Below are positions 13,036-16,856 of a stretch of 16,856 nucleotides of DNA, piece after piece (the first letter of the stretch is position 1; each line of letters starts with the position of its first letter). This DNA is from Sulfurovum sp. (GTDB lineage Bacteria > Campylobacterota > Campylobacteria > Campylobacterales > Sulfurovaceae), in NCBI GenBank assembly GCA_015661795.1, contig DQVJ01000205.1, forward strand, positions 1 through 16,856. The letters are read 5' to 3'. A model generated the notes under the pieces. The model had not been told where the DNA came from, did not search any database, and saw only the letters and a list, made by a program, of their open reading frames with translations. The translations under genes and the position numbers were made by a program.

Positions 13036-14742
13036 TTATAAGGTATTTGTAGATAATTTTTTATAGGTGGGACATTTTTCCAGTAAAACAGTATGTGTAC
13101 CTCTACAGAGTATCTCTCCATCTTCAAATACCAAAATAGTATCAGCATCTTCAATGGTACTTAGCCTGTGTGCGACAGTGAATGTGATCATTTCATTTCG
13201 AAGTGCAGACAAGGCTTTTTGGATGAGTGCTTCACTTTTATTATCCAGTGCTGAGGTTGCCTCATCAAGTATAAGTATATCAGGGTTTTTGTAAAGTGCT
13301 CTGGCAAGTGCAATACGTTGTCTTTGTCCCCCAGATAGATTATCACCACTCTCAGACAGAAGTGTATGTATACCATTTTCCAATTTATCGATGAACTCCA
13401 CAGCATACGCTTTTTTTAGAGCCGTATTGACACGTTCTTCATCTATCTCCTCTCCATAAGCTACATTGGCAGCGATGGTGTCGTTAAAAATGTAAATACG
13501 TTGTGTGACATAGGCAATTTTTTGATGCAAAGAGGTAAGTGTAAAGGTTTTGTAATCTTTTCCATTAATGAGTATTTCCCCACTACTTGGATCATAAAAA
13601 CGGACAAGAAGATTGACAAGAGAACTTTTCCCCGCACCACTGTTTCCTACCAATGCAATGGAGGTACCTTTTTTTACTTCAAATGAAATATTTTTAAGTG
13701 CAGGTACATCTTTATAGTGTAACCCAACATTTTGAAAGGAGATGGTTTCAATAGCTTGTGTAAGTTCTTGTGTACCAGATAGTATGGTAGGTTTGGTATC
13801 TAGAAGCTCATGCATACGTGTATTGGCAGTAATGGCGTCTTGTGCTTTATTATAAAGTGATGAAAGACGTTTGATAGGGGTGTAAAGCATGAAAAGTGCA
13901 GTAGCAAATGCAAAAAAAGCACCTACTGTCATGTGACCGTCTATGACTTCTTTACCTCCTATATAAATGACCAGCCCAATAGCAACAGCACCCAAAATTT
14001 CCATGATAGGTGATGTGAGAGCATTGGTTTTTATTTGTTTCATAATGAACTTAAACACATTTTGATTTTCAAGAGCAAAACGCTTATGTTCATAGTTTTG
14101 TGTTGAATTGGATTTAATGACTTCGATATTGGAGAGTATTTCCCCCAGTCTTGAGGTCATATCTGCTGTACTTTCTTGTGAGAGCTTGGAGTATTTACGC
14201 ATTTTTTTAGCTAGCTTTGTTAAAGGGAAAATAGCAATAGGCATAATAATAAGAAAATAAAATGCAAGTTTGGGACTCTCATATATGACATATCCAGTCA
14301 ATGCTACTATAGTTAAACTTTCACGTATAAGATCAGGAATGATATTTGCTACTACAACTTGTATTCGGGTAATATCATTGGTGACACGCGACAAAATTTC
14401 TCCTGTATGCATAGATTTGAAAAAGTTCATATCTAGATAAGTAAGATGTGCAACAAGTTTGTTTCGTAGTTTCCTGACAACATCCTGACCGATGTATGAG
14501 GTGTAATAGGTTTGTATATATCCACCTATACCTTTAAGCGCAAAAACGCCTACTAAAAGAAAGGGCATGAGTGCAAGCATATTTTCATCTTTGTTGATAA
14601 ACACGTCATCTAAGACTGGTTTGATAAGTTGTGCAGTACCTGCTGTTCCCACAGCTACCGCAATCATACCTAATACAGCAAAGAAAAACTGTTGTTTATA
14701 TCCTGAAAGATAAGGTAAATATTGCTTTAATAGTTCTTTCAT
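13036..14742 (-). CDS. msbA: MsbA-type lipid A ABC exporter (permease and ATPase fused)
   Basis: A 568-residue half-transporter that works as a homodimer in the inner membrane. The N-terminal type 1 exporter domain (about 1-310) has six predicted membrane helices. The C-terminal ATPase has Walker A GNSGAGKS (366-373), Q-loop Gln414, signature LSGGQ (469-473), Walker B ILILDE (489-494) and switch His525 in AHR. In Campylobacterota the copy after cysS is taken as MsbA, which flips lipid A-core to the periplasmic face. Sequence alone cannot fully separate it from other multidrug-type exporters, so the substrate is inferred from synteny. It begins three bases after the cysS stop, so the two are one transcript. 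Confidence 0.88.
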   Translation of the reverse strand: MKELLKQYLPYLSGYKQQFFFAVLGMIAVAVGTAGTAQLIKPVLDDVFINKDENMLALMPFLLVGVFALKGIGGYIQTYYTSYIGQDVVRKLRNKLVAHLTYLDMNFFKSMHTGEILSRVTNDITRIQVVVANIIPDLIRESLTIVALTGYVIYESPKLAFYFLIIMPIAIFPLTKLAKKMRKYSKLSQESTADMTSRLGEILSNIEVIKSNSTQNYEHKRFALENQNVFKFIMKQIKTNALTSPIMEILGAVAIGLVIYIGGKEVIDGHMTVGAFFAFATALFMLYTPIKRLSSLYNKAQDAITANTRMHELLDTKPTILSGTQELTQAIETISFQNVGLHYKDVPALKNISFEVKKGTSIALVGNSGAGKSSLVNLLVRFYDPSSGEILINGKDYKTFTLTSLHQKIAYVTQRIYIFNDTIAANVAYGEEIDEERVNTALKKAYAVEFIDKLENGIHTLLSESGDNLSGGQRQRIALARALYKNPDILILDEATSALDNKSEALIQKALSALRNEMITFTVAHRLSTIEDADTILVFEDGEILCRGTHTVLLEKCPTYKKLSTNTL

Positions 14743-14745
14743 TGT

Positions 14746-16146
14746 TTATACTTTTTCCCATAGCGTACCTTCTGATGTATCCATAATAGAAATACCCAAA
14801 GCAAGGAGCTCATCACGTATCATATCAGAACGCTCAAAGTTTTTTTCTTTTTTTGCTTGCATTCTCTCTTCAATAAGTGATTCTACATTTTTTTTGAGGG
14901 TTTCATTTACCCCAATCTGAAAATATGAGAATGGTTCTTTAGCGCCAAATCCTAAAAGTGTATCTATAAAGGCTATGTTAGCCAGAGTCTCTTTTTTCAG
15001 GGCTTTATCTTTTGGGTTAGCATCTAAGGTATCATTGGTTGTAGCAATCATCTCATCGATGATGGAAAGAGCTATGGAGATGTTTAGGTCATCACTCATA
15101 GTATCTAAGAGGGATTGTCTAAACGTTTTGTTTGGTAGAGAACCTTTCCCTGGCGAAACACGCTTTTTAAGTCTGTAGAGTTTGTCCAGTCTTTTTTTAG
15201 AAAGTTGTAATTCCTCTTCTGAGAAATTAAAGTCATTTCTATAGTGCACAGAATTGAGGTAATAGCGTAAGACCTCTCCATCATATATCTGCAATGCATC
15301 TTTAAGGAAAAAACTGTTGCCTAGAGACTTGGACATTTTCTCTCCGTCTATTTGGACAAATCCATTATGCATCCAGTATTTGGCCAGTTCATGTCCTGTA
15401 GCACATCGGCTTTGTGCAGCTTCATTTTCATGGTGAGGGAAGAGTAGGTCTGCTCCTCCACCATGGATGTCTATACTGTACGCATCATTTCCAGTAAAAT
15501 GTTTTTCTATCATCGCAGAACACTCTATGTGCCAACCTGGACGACCACGTGAAAAGGCTGTATCAAAACAGATATCATCAGCTCCTTTACAGGCTTTCCA
15601 AAGGGCAAAGTCTTTTGGGTTTCGTTTTTCAGAAGTATGTGCGACACGACTTTGTGCAATATTATCATCGGCTATACGGTGTGAAATGTTTCCGTAGGCA
15701 TTGTCTTTTGAAGTATCAAAATAGACATCCCCCGTGGAGATGACATAGGCAATATCTTTGTCTATGAGTTTTTGTATCATGGTTTCTATGGCTTCTAGTG
15801 ACTCGGTAGCCTTGGGTTCTATGTCTGCTCTTTGTACGCCAAGAGCATTCATCTCTTCTAGGTATCTATCTATATAAAATGAGGTAATCTCTTGAATACT
15901 TTGACCTGTTTCTTCTACTTTTTTGATGATTTTGTCATCAATATCTGTAAAGTTCTTCGCCATAGTGACTTCAAAGTTAAGGGCTTTAAGTGTACGGGAG
16001 AGTAGATCAAAAGCCAAAGAACTACGTGCATGCCCCAAGTGTGCATCATTATAAACTGTGGGTCCACAGACATAGATAGAAGCCTTTTTCTCATGGATGG
16101 GTTCAAAAGGTACTTTTGTTTTTTTGACTGAGTCATAAAGTTGCAT
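14746..16146 (-). CDS. cysS: Cysteinyl-tRNA synthetase
   Basis: A 466-residue class I aminoacyl-tRNA synthetase charging tRNA-Cys. The HIGH signature appears as HLGH (36-39) and KMSKS is at 270-274. Zinc ligands expected for cysteine selection are all present: Cys27 (YVCGPT), Cys209 (HIECSAM), His238 and Glu242 (FPHHENE). The C-terminal helical domain and anticodon-binding region (about 300-466) are complete. Length is standard. An extended -10 (TGCTATAAT) lies 36 bases upstream in the gap after murJ, so cysS-msbA can be transcribed independently of murJ. The ribosome site AAAAAGG is rather far from the ATG. Confidence 0.97.
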   Translation of the reverse strand: MQLYDSVKKTKVPFEPIHEKKASIYVCGPTVYNDAHLGHARSSLAFDLLSRTLKALNFEVTMAKNFTDIDDKIIKKVEETGQSIQEITSFYIDRYLEEMNALGVQRADIEPKATESLEAIETMIQKLIDKDIAYVISTGDVYFDTSKDNAYGNISHRIADDNIAQSRVAHTSEKRNPKDFALWKACKGADDICFDTAFSRGRPGWHIECSAMIEKHFTGNDAYSIDIHGGGADLLFPHHENEAAQSRCATGHELAKYWMHNGFVQIDGEKMSKSLGNSFFLKDALQIYDGEVLRYYLNSVHYRNDFNFSEEELQLSKKRLDKLYRLKKRVSPGKGSLPNKTFRQSLLDTMSDDLNISIALSIIDEMIATTNDTLDANPKDKALKKETLANIAFIDTLLGFGAKEPFSYFQIGVNETLKKNVESLIEERMQAKKEKNFERSDMIRDELLALGISIMDTSEGTLWEKV

Positions 16147-16181
16147 AGGATGTGTGACCTTTTTGTGTAATTAATGCTGTG

Positions 16182-16190
16182 ATTATAGCA
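16182..16190 (-). promoter_or_regulatory. Extended -10 promoter for cysS-msbA
   Basis: The minus strand reads TGCTATAAT, a perfect extended -10 (TG-n-TATAAT), with start expected near 16175. No TTGACA is found upstream, which an extended -10 can make unnecessary. It overlaps the region just after the murJ stop. Confidence 0.65.
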
Positions 16191-16193
16191 AAT

Positions 16194-16856
16194 TTATCTA
16201 ATGAGCGTAACCAGCCAGCTGTTAAGTGGAAATATGAGTAGGGTAAAAAGTGACATAAAAGTGACAAAATATAATGATTTTTTAGACTTGATAATGTTTA
16301 AAAACTTGTCTACTCCTACTTCTCTTACCGTAAAAATAAACAAAACCCATCCCCCGATACTCCCTGCAAGTGCCAATCCAGATGCCCCAAGCGGGTGCAT
16401 AAGTATGAGTGAAGAGCTGACTGAGGCTATGAGGGAATAGACTGCTATTTTAGCGGCTTTCATGTGTCTGTGTGACGCATAGAGAAAAAGTGAAAAGAGT
16501 TTTGCCAGTCCAAAAGGCAAAAGCCCTACCATATACATCTGTAGTACGCTCATGGTCTCCTGTGTTTGTATCAGGGTGAATTTACCTCTTTCAAACAGTA
16601 ACCATACGATGGGTTCAGCCAGAAGAATACCACCTAACATGGAAGCTCCGAGTAAAAATGCCAAGAGCCAAAAAGCTTTGTTAAGATGAGCATAAGCCTC
16701 TGTTTCATGACCATTTCTCAGTGCTTTGGAAACAGAAGGAAAGAGTACCGTAGCAGTAGCAATGGCGATGATGGCAAGAGGAAGTTGGAAAATACGGTTA
16801 GCATAGAAAAGGTAGGAGACAGAACCTGTGAGTAAAAAGGTAGCCAAAATAGTGTC
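16194..16856 (-). CDS. murJ: Lipid II flippase MurJ (5' end outside the window)
   Basis: The last 221 residues of a MurJ/MviN protein; the frame stays open to the window edge (DTILATFLLTGSVSYL...), so the start lies beyond. The block SYLFYANRIFQLPLAIIAIATATVLFPS matches the conserved MurJ stretch with a YADR-like motif before helix 8. At least six hydrophobic helices follow. MurJ moves lipid-linked peptidoglycan precursor across the inner membrane. It ends 47 bases before the cysS start. As I recall, Campylobacter also has an mviN-type gene beside cysS, which supports the call. Confidence 0.92.
   Translation of the reverse strand, partial: DTILATFLLTGSVSYLFYANRIFQLPLAIIAIATATVLFPSVSKALRNGHETEAYAHLNKAFWLLAFLLGASMLGGILLAEPIVWLLFERGKFTLIQTQETMSVLQMYMVGLLPFGLAKLFSLFLYASHRHMKAAKIAVYSLIASVSSSLILMHPLGASGLALAGSIGGWVLFIFTVREVGVDKFLNIIKSKKSLYFVTFMSLFTLLIFPLNSWLVTLIR

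Noticed and set aside
13025..13040. Possible terminator after msbA (CTTATAAG followed by a run of T).
   Set aside because: The dyad is a bare palindrome with no loop and could not form a stable hairpin.

Overview
This AT-rich window looks like the chromosome of a Campylobacterota bacterium, most likely a free-living Sulfurovum or Sulfurimonas relative. The main support is the minus-strand run murJ-cysS-msbA-pyrD-M16 peptidase-dapA-FabL-like reductase, which as I remember it matches the Campylobacter order around Cj0802-Cj0807. The assignment rests on gene order and protein character, not on a database search. I see no tRNA, rRNA, CRISPR array or insertion sequence, and no gene-free stretch over 300 bases.

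Left end (1-2866): an oxidative-stress block. After the tail of an unrecognised gene come a 2-Cys peroxiredoxin and a Fur/PerR-type regulator on the plus strand. Facing them on the minus strand are a nickel superoxide dismutase (sodN) and its small S26-type maturation protease (sodX), joined by a 1-nt stop/start overlap. NiSOD would turn superoxide into peroxide, the peroxiredoxin would remove the peroxide, and the Fur-family protein is a natural candidate regulator. NiSOD is unexpected in Campylobacterota, where iron SodB is usual. A near-perfect 36-nt palindrome precedes the regulator gene.

Middle (2179-7685): four minus-strand units. They are rseP-yggS (site-2 protease and PLP-homeostasis protein), feoB-feoA (ferrous iron uptake, behind a good Fur-box candidate), and an outer-membrane porin with a perfect FNR-type half-site pair at its promoter.

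Right part (7778-16856): housekeeping genes on the minus strand. A tightly packed operon, pyrD-M16 peptidase-dapA-FabL-like enoyl-ACP reductase-pgsA, covers pyrimidine, lysine/peptidoglycan, fatty-acid and phospholipid synthesis. Upstream lie a small outer-membrane beta-barrel protein, msbA (lipid A flippase), cysS and the end of murJ (lipid II flippase). Most of this set serves envelope construction.

Several starts are corrected here from Shine-Dalgarno (SD) placement: sodN, feoA, M16 peptidase, pyrD and the small barrel protein. feoB and pgsA use TTG.
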